Assembly (NCBI GenBank): GCA_949358305.1
Contig: OX442314.1
Location: 9,045,060 to 9,109,059 of the forward strand
Length of the DNA stretch: 64,000 nt
Direction of reading: 5' to 3'
Source of the DNA: Strigamia acuminata
Lineage: Eukaryota > Arthropoda > Chilopoda > Geophilomorpha > Linotaeniidae
The notes beneath the pieces were generated by a model. It was not told the origin of the DNA and searched no databases. It saw only the letters and a list, made by a program, of their open reading frames with translations. Below, piece by piece: positions 1 to 11,215 of the stretch. The position numbers and the translations under genes were made by a program. Within the stretch, counting starts at the first letter, position 1; each line of letters opens with the position of its first letter.

Positions 1-1648
1 CACCACCCTCTCCACCAGCCTTTCGTGGTACAACACCACCCTGGACTCGGAGGGTTGAGACTCGCTGAATTCCGTGTCTTGGGATTCCTCCAGCATCGGC
101 TCTGTTGGTTGCGATTGCGAGTCGTCCAGAATCGACTCCACTGGACGTCGTCGAGATGTGTCCATTGTGGCCTGATTAAAAACGAGCAAATATAATAAAT
201 AAAAAAATAAAAATAAAAACAAAAAATAAAAATAAAAATAAAAAAATGAATAAAAATAGAAAAAGAAAAAGAAAAATCAATTAAAAGAAAAAAAAAAATG
301 GGGGGGGGGATGGGGGGGGGGGGAGGGAAGGGAGTGGACACGTAAAACAAATTGAGACGCGGGGCGTCGAACGACAAAAAATTGGACGCGCGTGTTCGCG
401 TATTTTCGCGCGCACAAACATGGGAGAATGGGTCACAATTGCGTCGATCGCGCCAGAACCAGCAACGAAAGCTTATCCTCGCAAAATTAATTTTGATTAT
501 GGGCCAATTCTTTCACTCACCGCCGTCGACGCTTCCACAGTGACCAACCTCTCGTCCACGTGCGGTTCCGTGTCCTGGAACGATACGAATGTGTATGAAT
601 AAATCAGCGTTTAAAAAATAAATAAATAAAATAAAATAAAACAAAGAAAGTTTAGAAAAATGGAAAATAGCGGGTCCGTACCCCGGACCGTGCCCATTTC
701 CACGCGGATATTAGAATTTATTCCTATCCCGACGTGGCCCCTCTCCACGGATCTCAGATTTAATTGTCGGAAGAAAAATTTGATCACTACTTTGCAATTG
801 GCATTCGATGCTGTTAAATGGTTGGAGAATCGGGACCGTTTGTCATTGCTTAAAATTGGCACAGATAAGAGATCGCGCATAAATGGGACAAAAAAATTAA
901 ATTTAAAAAAATGAAATTTTTACACGTGATATGAATCAATTTTTAATGTCCGCGCGGAAATAAATAAATTATTTTCTATTTTTATTTCGCGAATTAGGCA
1001 GAAATATTTATTTATTTATGTGTTTGTTTATCTATTTTTCATCAATAATAATAATAATAATAATATTGTTAATCGTGAGACAATTTTTCCACTCACCGTC
1101 ATCGTGGTTGCAACTTCGGTTGACCCCTCCTCGGTTTCTAATTTTTCATTTTCCATCTTCCCACCTTCCGTCTCTTTGTTTGCGTCGGATGTCTGTAAGG
1201 GAGAGAAAATAAAAAATAAAAATAAAAATAAAAACATTTTTCGTTTGTGTCGGCATATTCCGCTCTAAACGCGCGATTTGAAAACGACCACAAATCCGTG
1301 CTCGACGACGGTGCGTGGCAACGAGTGGACCAATACGGTATACACGTGTGCATATGAATCGATGAATCGTGTATAAATCAATAAATAAAAAATGTATACA
1401 TTCGTCTAATTTTAATAAACCTCGTTCGCCGTCGATCGGGTAAAAATCATCCACGTTACACCGCAAACGCTCACTCACGTACACTCCCGCGACCAAACAC
1501 AAAAATCCATGCGCGTTGTTCGACGACCACATGTGTGCACACGTACGACCACGGACGCGATTCATTGACAAAAATATCGCAAAAATTCGTAAAAGCCGCC
1601 CAAATTTACCTGCGGAGACGCGACCGAGCATAAACTTCCCGCTTCCAT
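1..1648 (-). CDS. Charged small protein of unknown function, 5' exons (runs off the window)
   Basis: I do not recognise the family. I infer four coding exons, all joined in phase 0: 1648-1610 (ATG start, 13 codons, donor GTAAAT), 1192-1097 (32 codons, acceptor TTACAG, donor GTGAGT), 574-521 (18 codons, acceptor TTCCAG, donor GTGAGT) and 171-1 (57 codons, acceptor AATCAG, continuing past the window start). The predicted peptide is rich in Glu, Thr and Ser; the second exon contains the stretch KMENEKLETEEG, and the last visible residues, HERLVERVV, look like the start of an amphipathic helix. This resembles the coiled-coil exons of the genes at 7302-7984 and 12,836-13,429, so the three may be one lineage-specific family (inference). 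Matching phases at four consecutive junctions support the model. No transcript evidence is available, and another exon between 574 and 1097 cannot be excluded. Confidence 0.45.
186..334. repeat. A-rich low-complexity tract followed by G runs
   Basis: This is an AAAAATA-type tract followed by runs of 10 and 12 G at about 300-325. It lies in the last visible intron of the minus-strand gene above. The G runs could form a quadruplex; no other function is apparent. Confidence 0.8.
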
Positions 1649-2071
1649 TTCCAGTTCATGTATGCTCGCTACCAGTTTGTTGACGCGACACCTGTTGGCG
1701 ATTCCGCGAATGATTTTGATTCAAAGTCTCCGATTTACACCCGTTTTTAAGAGCTACGATGTTTTGGTTTTGGAGTCGGCTATGTGATCGTTTTTTAATT
1801 AAAAACGAAACAATTTTGGGTCAGACGATAATATTTTGGGCTCCGTTATAATTTCGAGCGCGCGATCGTGAGCGGGGTGCTGTGATGCCCACTTCACTCC
1901 AGTCGCGTTTAAACAAACCAACAAGTTCGGGTTTCTGTCCCCTTTACTCATTTGTTTATTTTGGAGTTTTTATCGTGGGTCAAAAACGTTGACCAGAGGC
2001 GACGTCACATGTACAAAAGGGCAATAAAAGTACAAGTTTACTCGAATGGAGAAAACATTGCGTATATATAA

Positions 2072-2109
<38 letters not shown>

Positions 2110-2280
2110 TTATTTATTTACTGTCTACGCGCGGCCACATAAATAAATTCAATGGGAACCCCGTGGAATCGTGTGTTGCATTCACGCCCAATAGATGGCG
2201 TTGTTTATTTATTTATTTATTTATTTATTTATTTTAACTAATGCAGGTGTAACATCCGGTTGGTCCGGCGTGCGACGAGA
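1649..2280. repeat. Gene-free stretch with (TA)n and (TTTA)n repeats
   Basis: I see no supported coding sequence here. It holds an alternating TA tract at about 2067-2104 running into TTTA repeats, and a second TTTA tract at about 2198-2234. The part next to 1649 probably contains the promoter of the minus-strand gene that starts at 1648, but no core element is clear. Confidence 0.5.
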
Positions 2281-3909
2281 GACTGGGCGGTGTTTAAGTT
2301 TGACTGTTTATTATCGACGAATAGAGTAAACAATAAGTAAATTCTTCGAAGACGGAGAACATCGGGAGAAGTGGGTAACACTAAAACTCGATTGAAACGG
2401 GCAAAAGACGGTAGAGAGGCGCTAATAAATCCGTTCGAGTGACATCGGGTCGTGAAAACGACCTAACTAGCTTCGATTAACTGGCAGGAACTAATAAACG
2501 TTTATTCGAGTCGACAGTCTAAACGGGCATAAACTGTCTAAAAGTGATGGTGACGGGAGCAGTTCGGGACGGGAATTGGTAAAACCCGAAAACAGAGAAG
2601 ACTCGCAACAAAAGCAATGGCCGCCGTTGGAAACGACGAGAAATAAGCGTCAGCGGATGAAGACAAACTAGGTCGGAGCCCGGGAGGAAAAAAAAGCCGC
2701 GAAAACAAGCACAACAGGTGAGTAAAATTCGGATGCCTGAGTTCAAATAAATCCCGGGGAAATAAACTGAAGAGTGTACGTTTTTTCTAGGACAATAATG
2801 CGGGTCCATCGGGGAGAGAATAGGACGCACCGCGGTCCTCTCACAACTATATTGGAAATAGAAAGGGACAACGAGGACGCATTTGTCGACAACGAAGCGA
2901 CAGAGAGTGGAAAATAGGAAAGGAAGGGCAATTAGATGAGTTCTTTTTACATCACATACTTCTGACAGCGTATTAAAAAACAGATTGTTCTCATTTTTGC
3001 AGGAAACACGATGCGCAGACGGTTTGCTACGTGTCATTCTCGGTTGCTCGCGACAGGTGCCACACGGAGTCCTCGCGTCGTTCTTGCGTGTTGACACACA
3101 TACATACTCGCGCGCAGCATACACACAAGGCCATTCGAATCGATGTTACAGAATCTGGAAGAAATTTAACGAATTTGCGTGCATTGTTTTTCGCACAACG
3201 TTGCTGAAGGACCGTTCATCCATCGAAATTACGGGTGCATGTAGAAAAAAACTGATTTATGACTTTATTTCTATTTTTCATACAGGTTAACGATGTTAAA
3301 CCGAGTGAAATAATGCGGATCGAATCTTTTTAATACGAGTTGATTTATTTGGTTTGAACGAATTGAATTAATTTATCTTGAATTTCAGGTGGAAGAAAAA
3401 CAAGTGACCGACTAGATATAAAATCGAGTGTTTCGCGACACCTGGAACGAAACGAGTTGTTGGATGGGTGAAATATGATCAGAAAATGTATAAATATTTG
3501 AATTTTAACCAGACGTTTTATGATTGCAGGATTTTGTTAAACTGATTGATTAATTGCAACCTAGACGTGGCGTGTTGCCTCCTAGTGGACGATGGTATCA
3601 GCTCCTGGTGCGTCAACAAGAAGGACGTGCAGTCTGTGTCTCCTCTACGACGACACCGAGTCTGGTCGCTCGAAATGCTCCGTTGCGATGCCGGGCAATG
3701 GGCCGCTCAGCACGTACACGCTCGTCGACGGCGCGCGTCCCATCGCTGCGGACCCGGGGTGCTGCAAGGAGAAGACAGGCAGACGGATAGATGGAATTAA
3801 TAATTAAATTGAAAATTTGATTCAACTTTTGGGGTGACTAAAACTCAAAGACAAAGTTTGTAATTTACTCGCATCGAAAGATAAATTAGTTGTTGTTGTT
3901 GTTGTTGTT

Positions 3910-3940
<31 letters not shown>

Positions 3941-3970
3941 CAAAATACTATTTATTAATAAAATGTTACA
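2281..3970 (+). other. Candidate spliced plus-strand transcript, possibly non-coding
   Basis: Strong splice signals occur in order on the plus strand: donor ACAACAG|GTGAGT at 2718, acceptor TTTTTGCAG ending at 3002, acceptor GAATTTCAG near 3389, donor GATGG|GTGAAA near 3468, and acceptor GATTGCAG ending at 3529. An AATAAA lies near 3957. Two weak reading frames fit: a spliced one of about 46 codons starting with the ATG at about 3011 and ending at a TGA at 3543, and an unspliced 71-codon frame at 3592-3807 with a CxxC pair near its start and a CC pair near its end. Neither resembles a known family, and the locus may be a non-coding RNA. The sequence before 2718 has no supported frame. Confidence 0.3.
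3890..3940. repeat. (GTT)n followed by a T run
   Basis: About seven GTT units run directly into a T homopolymer of roughly 30 bases, just upstream of the AATAAA near 3957. It could be a retroposed tail on the opposite strand or simple slippage. Confidence 0.85.
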
Positions 3971-3976
3971 CGATGA

Positions 3977-5570
3977 TTGTTCCACATTGATTATTTGTTG
4001 ATTATTTGTTTTACAATTACACTTTCAATTCTCGGTGAGCAGTTCTTTGCGTTCCGACGCGTCGCTATCGAGATTGATGTCGGGTCTCGTTCGATTGGCT
4101 GCGTTCAAATCAATCAAAACTGTGAACACAGGGCCAACGCAAATCGCGAAATCCACACGCCCATCAATCAATCAACCACGGAGTTTAAATAAATGAATAA
4201 ACAAATAATTTAATAAATGAACAATGCCGACACCGCGGAAGCATGTTTCCGAACGTTTCGGTGCCGACGCGCATTCGTGAGTAAAGCGCATGTCGACTTA
4301 CCGGCGAGATCGCGTCACCCGTTAATAGTACGCGCGTTTGAACGCGGCCTAGTGCGCGACGAGGCGCGCAATGCGGGGTAGAAGAGCGGGCATCGTTTCC
4401 ACCGCGTATTACGACATTTACGGGGGCGGGTCGCAGGGATAAATTAACACGAGTCGAATCGAATCGAATCAACCCGACAGGAGCTTTTTTTTGGAACAAT
4501 GTGTCGGGGCTGCCGGCGCTCGTCCGTCGACACCAGCTGCCCCTATTTGCCGCGAATGCGACCCTTTGCACGACCCTTTGTACCGTGCAAACCGGCACTG
4601 GTTTGGCCGATGACAACACAGGATAGATTAAAAGTGATGAGACAAATCCACCACCGGAACCCTCCGAATATCCGCGAGGACCCGGAACGGTCTGAAACCG
4701 TTTGTTTGTTTGTCTGTTTGTTTGCAAATCCATCGAACGTAGTGACGAAAACTCACTTCTCCTACGCTGGCGCGTCGAGTACAATGGGGTGAAAATAAAA
4801 TCGTAAACCAATAGAGGCGTTCGTGGCCTCGTTTCGTGCAACACTTGTCACCGATTTCTATTCTTTTATTTAACTCGACACGATCGTTTGCGCGCGGGAT
4901 TTGACGCCCGTTCGCGTAATCCGCGTCCTTTAATGGACGCCAAAAATGTTTGTTGCGACGGTAGCGCGTTCTGGCGGCAATTTAGCGCAATGAAGCGCGA
5001 TCACGGCGGACCAGAGAGAGAGAGAAAGAGAAATCGACACGACTCGACGGGAACTTATTTTTGGAACAAATTTATTGGGGGCTGCCGTCACCAGCTGCCC
5101 CGTATGCCCGTATGCCGATGCAATAGAGAAAACACTTTTTACAACGCATAAATGACATCTACTCCACCACGAACACCCCGAGGGTATTGAGACACGAAAA
5201 GGACGAAACAGGTCCGTTTAAGCGCTCAGCGCTTGATGGCTCCTTGTTCGAAACAAGTGTGTCTGGTCTGGGTTTGAAAATGTCCGCAGAGTCGGTCGAA
5301 TCCAACGACAACAACTGCGTCGCCGGGGATGGTGCGAGGCGTCCGGAAGCCAGTTCTAAAATGTAAAATGTAATTTGTTTTCAATTTTTTTGTTGGGATC
5401 GACCCCAACGAAGATAATCTCATTAAACAATGGAGCACGAACCGCGAAACTGATCCCATGATCGGGAAATCGAACTCCAGTCGTCCGCCCATCGTCGATC
5501 GCCAGGTATCTTTAAGCGATAAACATGTCGCGCCTCGAGAGTTCGTGGATCTGATCTGACTTAATCTGAC
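3977..5570 (+). repeat. Dispersed non-coding repeat, copy a
   Basis: This is the longest of at least five diverged, same-orientation copies of one unit. Shared modules in order are: a segment with TTTCAATTCTCG near 4024; a segment beginning AACAATGCCGAC near 4217; the best-conserved module, GGAACAATGTGTCGGGGCTG near 4493, with a second degenerate form near 5062; and a closing module with GATAATCT near 5413. Frames in it are short, and copies differ by frameshifting indels, so I consider it non-coding. No terminal repeats or transposase were seen. Confidence 0.6.
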
Positions 5571-5574
5571 CTGG

Positions 5575-6650
5575 ATCGAACCCGAATTTGAATCTTAATT
5601 TTACGTATTTTTTAGCGTTTCAACATTACGTCAGTTTCCTTTTATTCAACAATTATACTTTTAATTTTCGTCGATAGTTATTTGCATTCCGACGCGTTGC
5701 TATCGAATTTGACGTCGGGTCTCGGTCGATTGGCTGCGTTCAAGTCAGAATTGCGAACACGGGACCAATACACAGGCCGCCGTAACGCTAAAAATGAGGG
5801 ACCTTTCCGCAATTTGCACACCACGAGGTCCGAATAGATGAATTAATAAATAAGTAAACGAATAAACAAATAAATAAACAATGCCGACGCCGTAGAAACG
5901 TGTAGAAGCGTGTTTCTGGACGTTTCAGTGCCGGTGCGCATCCGTGAGTAAAGTGTGCGTCGATTTAGCGGCGTGATCGCGTCACCCTTAATTGTACGCG
6001 CGTTTAAATGCGATCTAATGCGCGATGAGGCGCGCAATACGGGGTAGAAGAGCGGGGCATTGTTTCAACCGCGTAGATCGCAGAGATAAATTAACACGAT
6101 ACGAATCGAATCGAATCAACTCGACAGGAGCTTTATTTGAAACAATGTGTCGGGGCTGCCGGCGCTCGTCGGCGCCAACTGCCCCTATTTGTCGCGAACG
6201 CGACCCTCCGACCATTCGCGTCTGGCCAGTGACGACGCAGAATAAAACGAGCGCAATCAAACCGATGCCACACACCGGAACCCTCCGGATATCCGCGAGG
6301 GCCCGGAACGCTCTGAGAATGTTCGCAAAGTCCGGTCGAGCGCAATCTCAAAAACTCGCGTCGATTACATGGTGCGAGACAACCGGAAAAGAAAAAAAAA
6401 TATATAAAACGGCGGATTTTCCACAAAATCTTTGTTCCAGTAGGTCGCTGCGAGGATAATCTAATTATTGGTCGGAACACAAATCGCGGAACCGACTCCA
6501 AGATCAGGAAATTAAACTTTGATCGTTTTCCCTATTATGCACATTTTTTGTTCCGAGTGGCAATGTCCGGTACGCGCGCGTACGTCCCCTCCCTCTTTCT
6601 ACCCGGACACCGAGACCCGGTGGACGATAGGTTGTGTGGACACTCGGATA
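5575..6650 (+). repeat. Dispersed non-coding repeat, copy b
   Basis: It has the same module order as copy a: the TTTTAATTTTCG segment near 5661, the AACAATGCCGAC segment near 5877, the GTCGGGGCTGCC module near 6147 and the GATAATCT module near 6457. It continues into a segment with ACGCGCG and TCCCCTCCC near 6570-6600 that recurs in copies c and e. Confidence 0.6.
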
Positions 6651-7050
6651 TTCGGGGTTCGGTCCTTTGCATTTATTCATAATGAAGACTCTTCTTACGT
6701 ACAACTTAGCGTTATTTTTTTTCCCGCGTGTATTGTTTGCCGTCGACATGTTTAAAGTGCGTGCCGACTCGATCAGCGACCAAATAAGCGGAGTTGTAAA
6801 CCCACGCCAAATTGAACGACTGCGGAAATATCGTCGCCAGTCCACGCATGCTCCACTTGATTACTTACTTACTCACCCACTCACTCGCTTTCTCTCGCTC
6901 TCACTCTCGCTCTCGCCCTCGCTCTCGTCGACACCACGTTGCAGTGAAGCACGAAGCTTCGTTTCAATTGTCGCCATTTTTAAATCGGGCTAGAGCCGGG
7001 CAAAGACAGTTTGCGTTTGCAGTTGCGTGTTTAGTTTCGTTTCGTTAAAC

Positions 7051-7296
7051 GTGAGTGAGCGAGCGAGTGAACGAGCGAATGAGCCAAGTGTTTTGTGGTA
7101 TCATTTGTCAATTATTCCCGCCCAATTATGCACGTATTGTATCCGTAAGCGCGCGCGCAGAAAAAATTTGTTTGTTTGGTTATTGTTGCTAACAGAAAAT
7201 GAAGCTCAATTTAATAACCCATTTGTTTTTTTTTTTTTTGTTTTTTTTTTTTTCTTTTTCTTTTGATTTTATCTATCGCGTTTTTTTCTTTTTCAG
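7051..7296 (+). other. Inferred 5'UTR intron of the 7302-7984 gene
   Basis: Donor AAAC|GTGAGTGAGC at 7051 and acceptor TTTTTCAG ending at 7296 bracket 246 bp with a long T-rich tract at 7225-7295. The acceptor lies five bases before the first ATG. Upstream, at about 6885-6930, a CTCTCGC-rich tract precedes the inferred first exon and is the best candidate promoter region; no TATA box is evident. Confidence 0.45.
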
Positions 7297-7301
7297 AGAC
7301 C

Positions 7302-7984
7302 ATGATGACAGGAACATGGAAGGTGAAAGGGGAAGGGGAGACATCGTCCATCTCGGCGCCCGTTCTCCGTGCGACGCGGACTAGAACCACATCGCCGTCG
7401 TCGACTGCCGCTATCGCGTCGGTACCGCTCGATCCCGCTTTGTCCAAGCGTCCAGGCAGGCAGAAAAGGAGTAAACTGACGCTGATCAAGAGGGTACGCG
7501 CCACGTCTTGGGTTTTATTTATTTGCTTATTCTCTTTTTTTTTTTTCTCCCTTTCCCTTTCCAGTCGCGAAGAGAGACATCATTGCCGCCGCCGTCTTCA
7601 CCTTCGGTGCTGCGGGAAGAGAGATTGGCAACAAGGGTCGAGGCGGTGATAACAGAAAAAATGGAGAATGTGGTGAAGAATGTGGTGAAGAATGTGGCGG
7701 AGAATGTGGCGGAGAATGTGGTGGAGAAGGTTATGGCGAAGCGAATGGAGAAGGTGTTGGCGGAGCAACTGGACAAAGTGGTTGCGGAGCGAATGGAGAA
7801 AGCGGCGAGATGGCGGGAAAAGAAGACGAAGACGTTGTGCGTGTTGAAGTCGGTGGGGAAGAAGCTAGAGGCGGTGCAGGCGGAGGTGAAGGAAATGGAG
7901 ATGGACATGGTGGACATGATGGAGGAGGAAGATGGCTGTGGTTACGAAGGACTCGATGATAACGGCGATGAAAAGGAGTGGTAG
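7302..7984 (+). CDS. Coiled-coil protein with acidic C-terminus, two exons, function unknown
   Basis: Exon 1 is 7302-7493 (64 codons, tandem ATGs at the start) and exon 2 is 7565-7984 (139 codons plus TAG). The 71-bp intron has donor AGG|GTACGC and acceptor TTTCCAG. The 203-residue product has a basic Ser/Thr-rich N-terminal part ending KRPGRQKRSK, then about 100 residues of near-perfect amphipathic helix made of repeated ENVV/KNVV and RMEKVLAE-like blocks, then an acidic tail ending GDEKEW. No catalytic motif, signal peptide or membrane segment is seen. AATAAA lies at 8058-8063. The architecture matches the minus-strand gene at 12,836-13,429, although sequence identity is low, so common origin is an inference. 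The basic N-terminus and coiled coil would suit a nucleic-acid-binding or scaffold role, but this is not shown. Confidence 0.6.
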
Positions 7985-8339
7985 GGAGAAGGGGTGATGG
8001 GCCTTGAAGACGATGGTTACGATGTGACCGACAGTGACCACAACCAAGATTCTATCAAATAAATAGATAAATAAATTGACAAGTGTACTCATAATTGTTG
8101 TATAGATTCCTTCGATCGAATAAACATTGTTTTAATATAGTTGTCACGGTTCATACTTTGGCGAAAGCATGTCTGGCGATGGCAAGGGGCGCACGAGTGG
8201 CTACTCGCATGCCGTCCCCTGGGACATGCAGACTCGCTCTCGGACCTCAGGACTCATATTGTCGCCTGGCTCGCGTAGACAGCGTAGACAGCGATGGGGC
8301 AAGAAGTCTGGGAGATAGATAAAGTTAAAATCTGAAACT

Positions 8340-9410
8340 GCAAATTTTTCACAAAACAATTTGTTTCAATCGGTCCCAACGACGATAATCTAATTAACAG
8401 TTGGAGCGCAAACCACGAAACCGATTCGACGATTGTGGGATTAAACTTTCATTGTCTTCCATGGGTATTTTTTATTCCACAGGGTGTCCCACGCGCGCGT
8501 GTCTACTCCTTTCTCTTTTCTTCGTCCGGGGACCCATTTCCAATCGAACTTTTTTTTTGTCCGGCGCCCAAAAGCCCGGACAGATCCACGAAATCCGCAG
8601 CAAAATCACGAGCTTGGGGTCGGCGTATAGGTCGCACAGCATCTCCCGAGGATTAAATATATAAACAATTAAACTAGTGTTTTTGCACAATTATTTGGAA
8701 CAAACAATCGCTATAACCAAACAATACCAACGCTGTGGAAGCGTACGGGAGCGCGTATCTGAACATCCCGGCACCAATGTACCACCATGAACGCGACACC
8801 CTTAACGATACGTGCGTTTAAATGTGACCCAATGCGCGATAAGACACGTGACGCATCATTTTCACCACGTATTGTGACATTTACGAAATTTACGGTATTT
8901 ACGGGATGAGTGAAGGAATCTAATCAACTCGATCTTATTTTGGAACAAGTTATTGGGGGCTGCCAATGCTGGCTGCCCGTATTCTGCGTGGCGAGAAGAT
9001 AGGACCCCGTCCTTTTTGCGCGCCAATACCCTCGGAATGTTTGTGGTGGAGTGGTCCCTACTCTGAAGTAAGCGTGTCTGGTCTCGATCGACCTAGAGGC
9101 GCTTGCAAATCCACCGAACGCAATGACACAAACTCACGTCGAAAGCGATGGCGCGAGACGCCGGAAAGACAAAATTAAAATATGAAACGACGGATATTTT
9201 GCAAAACTCTTATTCTAGTCGGTCACTGCGAAGGTAATCTTAGTGACGACCGAAGTACGGGGGTAGATTTTATTCTGTTTTGTGTCTGTCTGGTACCGAT
9301 CACCCACCCATCACCCACCCATCTCCGATCATCGGGCACCTATGAGCGATAAACGCTCCCCTCCACGCTTGGCATGTCGCGCCTCGACAGTTCGCGGATC
9401 GAACCTGAAT
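8340..9410 (+). repeat. Dispersed non-coding repeat, copy c
   Basis: It shares with copies a, b and e the GATAATCTAATTAA module (8385), the ACGCGCG plus CGTCCGGGG segment near 8492-8530, an AACAATACCAACGC form of the second module (8721) and a GTTATTGGGGGCTGCC form of the main module (8949). It is more diverged than a and b. No coding frame is supported. Confidence 0.5.
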
Positions 9411-10170
9411 TCGAATCCGAATTTTGCGTTCTCTTTATCGTTTCAACGTTACGAGGGTTTCTTTTTATCAAAAACAATTACATTTTCAATTCTCGTCGGT
9501 AATTAACTGCGTTCCGGGCACTTTGCGGACGTTTATCCACGTTGACAAACATCATCGTCGACGCCCAATTCGAAAACCCGTGTCACACTCACCCGCATCG
9601 CATCACGCGCGTCATCGCGTGTAGGAACGCGCGTATCGAAAACAACGTTGTGGGAGCTTGGATTTATTTTGGAACAATTTGTCGGGGCTGTCGGCGCGCA
9701 TCGGTCGCCAACTGCCCCGTGTTCTCCGACGAACCCACTTTGGAGTGTTTTTTGACGAACCAGGGAGTGTTCGTGGCGGAGCAGAACAACCGTATCAAAT
9801 CGATTCAGGAAATTGTGACCGAAACCCTCGGATCTCCATGATGGCTCGAAGCGAACGAATTCAAAGTGTCTGCAAACTCGTCGAACGCGATTATACAAAC
9901 TCACATCGTCTACGATGGTGCAACGTGTACTGCGAGTTGAAATTAAAATGGTAAACCGATCGGGGCGTTCGCGATCTTCGACTCAGACGGCACCCAATTC
10001 GATAATCTAATTAATCGTTGGGGCACTCGTCGTGGAATTAGTTCCACTGTCGATAAATCGATTTATATATTTCAAGGATTTTTATTTAACTCCGCGCGAG
10101 CGCCTGTGTGATGTAATTTCTCACAACCGCCACGCCATCTGACGTAACCCGTGTCTCATTTGCATCCAAA
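9410..10170 (+). repeat. Dispersed non-coding repeat, copy d (young duplicate of copy e)
   Basis: It contains the TTTTGGAACAATTTGTCGGG module at about 9668. From about 9790 to 10,165 it matches 11,650-12,055 with only scattered substitutions, including a shared run around CTCCATGATGGCTCGAAG. This is the youngest duplication within the family. It ends just upstream of the gene at 10,236. Confidence 0.6.
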
Positions 10171-10235
10171 TCAAGTTCAGACACGATACAAGACTGTTTT
10201 CCGCGTCTCGTTGGCGTTCCTCGCAACATTGAACC

Positions 10236-10779
10236 ATGTTCCAGGTAATTCCAGAAACAGATACGAATTGTTTCGTATAATTTTTAATCTAAAACTTCTC
10301 TTATTCAGCCGAAACCGCTTGAACCCACGAACGAACATCCCTTGCTCAAGGTGAAGATAGGGAATCTCGCGCGTAATGCCCTGGTAATCGAGTGGTCGCG
10401 CTTCTGCGCCATCGACGAACGTTTATTCGAAGAAACGGGCTACCCTCGGGACAGTATCCGCGAACTAGACGACGACGACGATAGACACCGGTACCTAAAA
10501 AACATCGTTGGTGACCATTTCCAAATAATTGGACAGATCAAGATGAACGTCGAGTGGGTGAATCGAGGCACCGAAACCAACTTCATCGTCGTGACGAAAG
10601 AAAGAACTCTCGTCTTGGGGATGCGTTTCCTTTGGGACTCGAATATGTCTTGCGCGCGGTTTGATCGATTCTTCAAAGACCGTAAACTTGGCGTCACCAT
10701 CCCATTCGAGTATGGATTTGTTCCATGGACAAATTTGTACTTTGTCGAATATCCAGATAAAATGTACAAGTGTCAATAA
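10236..10779 (+). CDS. Retropepsin-like single-domain protein lacking the catalytic DTG/DSG, two exons
   Basis: Exon 1 carries only the start ATG and two codons (10,236-10,244); a 64-bp intron follows (donor CAG|GTAATT, acceptor TTATTCAG); exon 2 is 10,309-10,779. The product has 159 residues. The stretch ending TNFIVV followed about ten residues later by LVLGMRFL resembles the second half of retroviral-type aspartic proteases, in which a hydrophobic strand precedes an ILGxDFL turn. No DSG or DTG is present, so it is probably not an active protease. A five-Asp run lies near residue 60. The stop codon TAA lies inside an AATAAA (10,775-10,780). I infer either a domesticated retroelement fragment or a degenerate one; the intact frame and tiny first exon favour a real gene. 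Confidence 0.5.
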
Positions 10780-10799
10780 ATGGCAATCCTATGTGTGAA

Positions 10800-11215
10800 T
10801 GGGGTAAAAAATGTGGGAAAAAAATGTTATACAAATAAATAACTGTCGTTTTCGCGTAACTTTTTCGGCGTTATTCCACCATATAATCGTCGCTTCAATG
10901 TATCGTTGTTTCATCGTTTCGTTTTATTCCGTTTTATTTGTTTATTTGTTTTTATTTTTATTTTTATTTATTTATTTATTTTATTTTATTTTTTTTTTTT
11001 TTTTATAACATTCTGCAAACTGTAAAAACTGTAAAAACTTTAAATATAGATATTTCAGTGAACAGCGAGTTTGTTTTTATTTTAGACTAGATGGGATACC
11101 TGGGTCGAAACGAATTAGGTCGAAACGGGATTTCGACTTTAGTCATTTCGACCTTAGTATGGAATCCCGGGTGCTCATAGTATTCGAAAATTAAGTAAAG
11201 TAAAGTAAAGTTTAG
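10800..11215. repeat. T-rich tract and small palindrome; no gene
   Basis: A (TTTA)n/T-rich tract occupies about 10,930-11,003. At 11,119-11,137 there is a perfect small hairpin with arms GTCGAAA and TTTCGAC around CGGGA. Otherwise I see nothing in this stretch. Confidence 0.6.

Noticed and set aside
1018-1631. Long minus-strand frames across 1028-1631
   Set aside because: They read through inferred introns and simple repeats; the phase-0 exon chain explains the coding signal better.
4185-4844. 219-codon minus-strand frame in repeat copy a
   Set aside because: It is not conserved in copies b to e, which carry indels; the frame is a shadow of the repeat.
6682-6993. Frame starting MKTLLTYNLALFFF, looking like a signal peptide
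   Set aside because: It runs into CTCTCGC simple repeats and the inferred promoter of the 7302 gene, with no splice or polyadenylation support.
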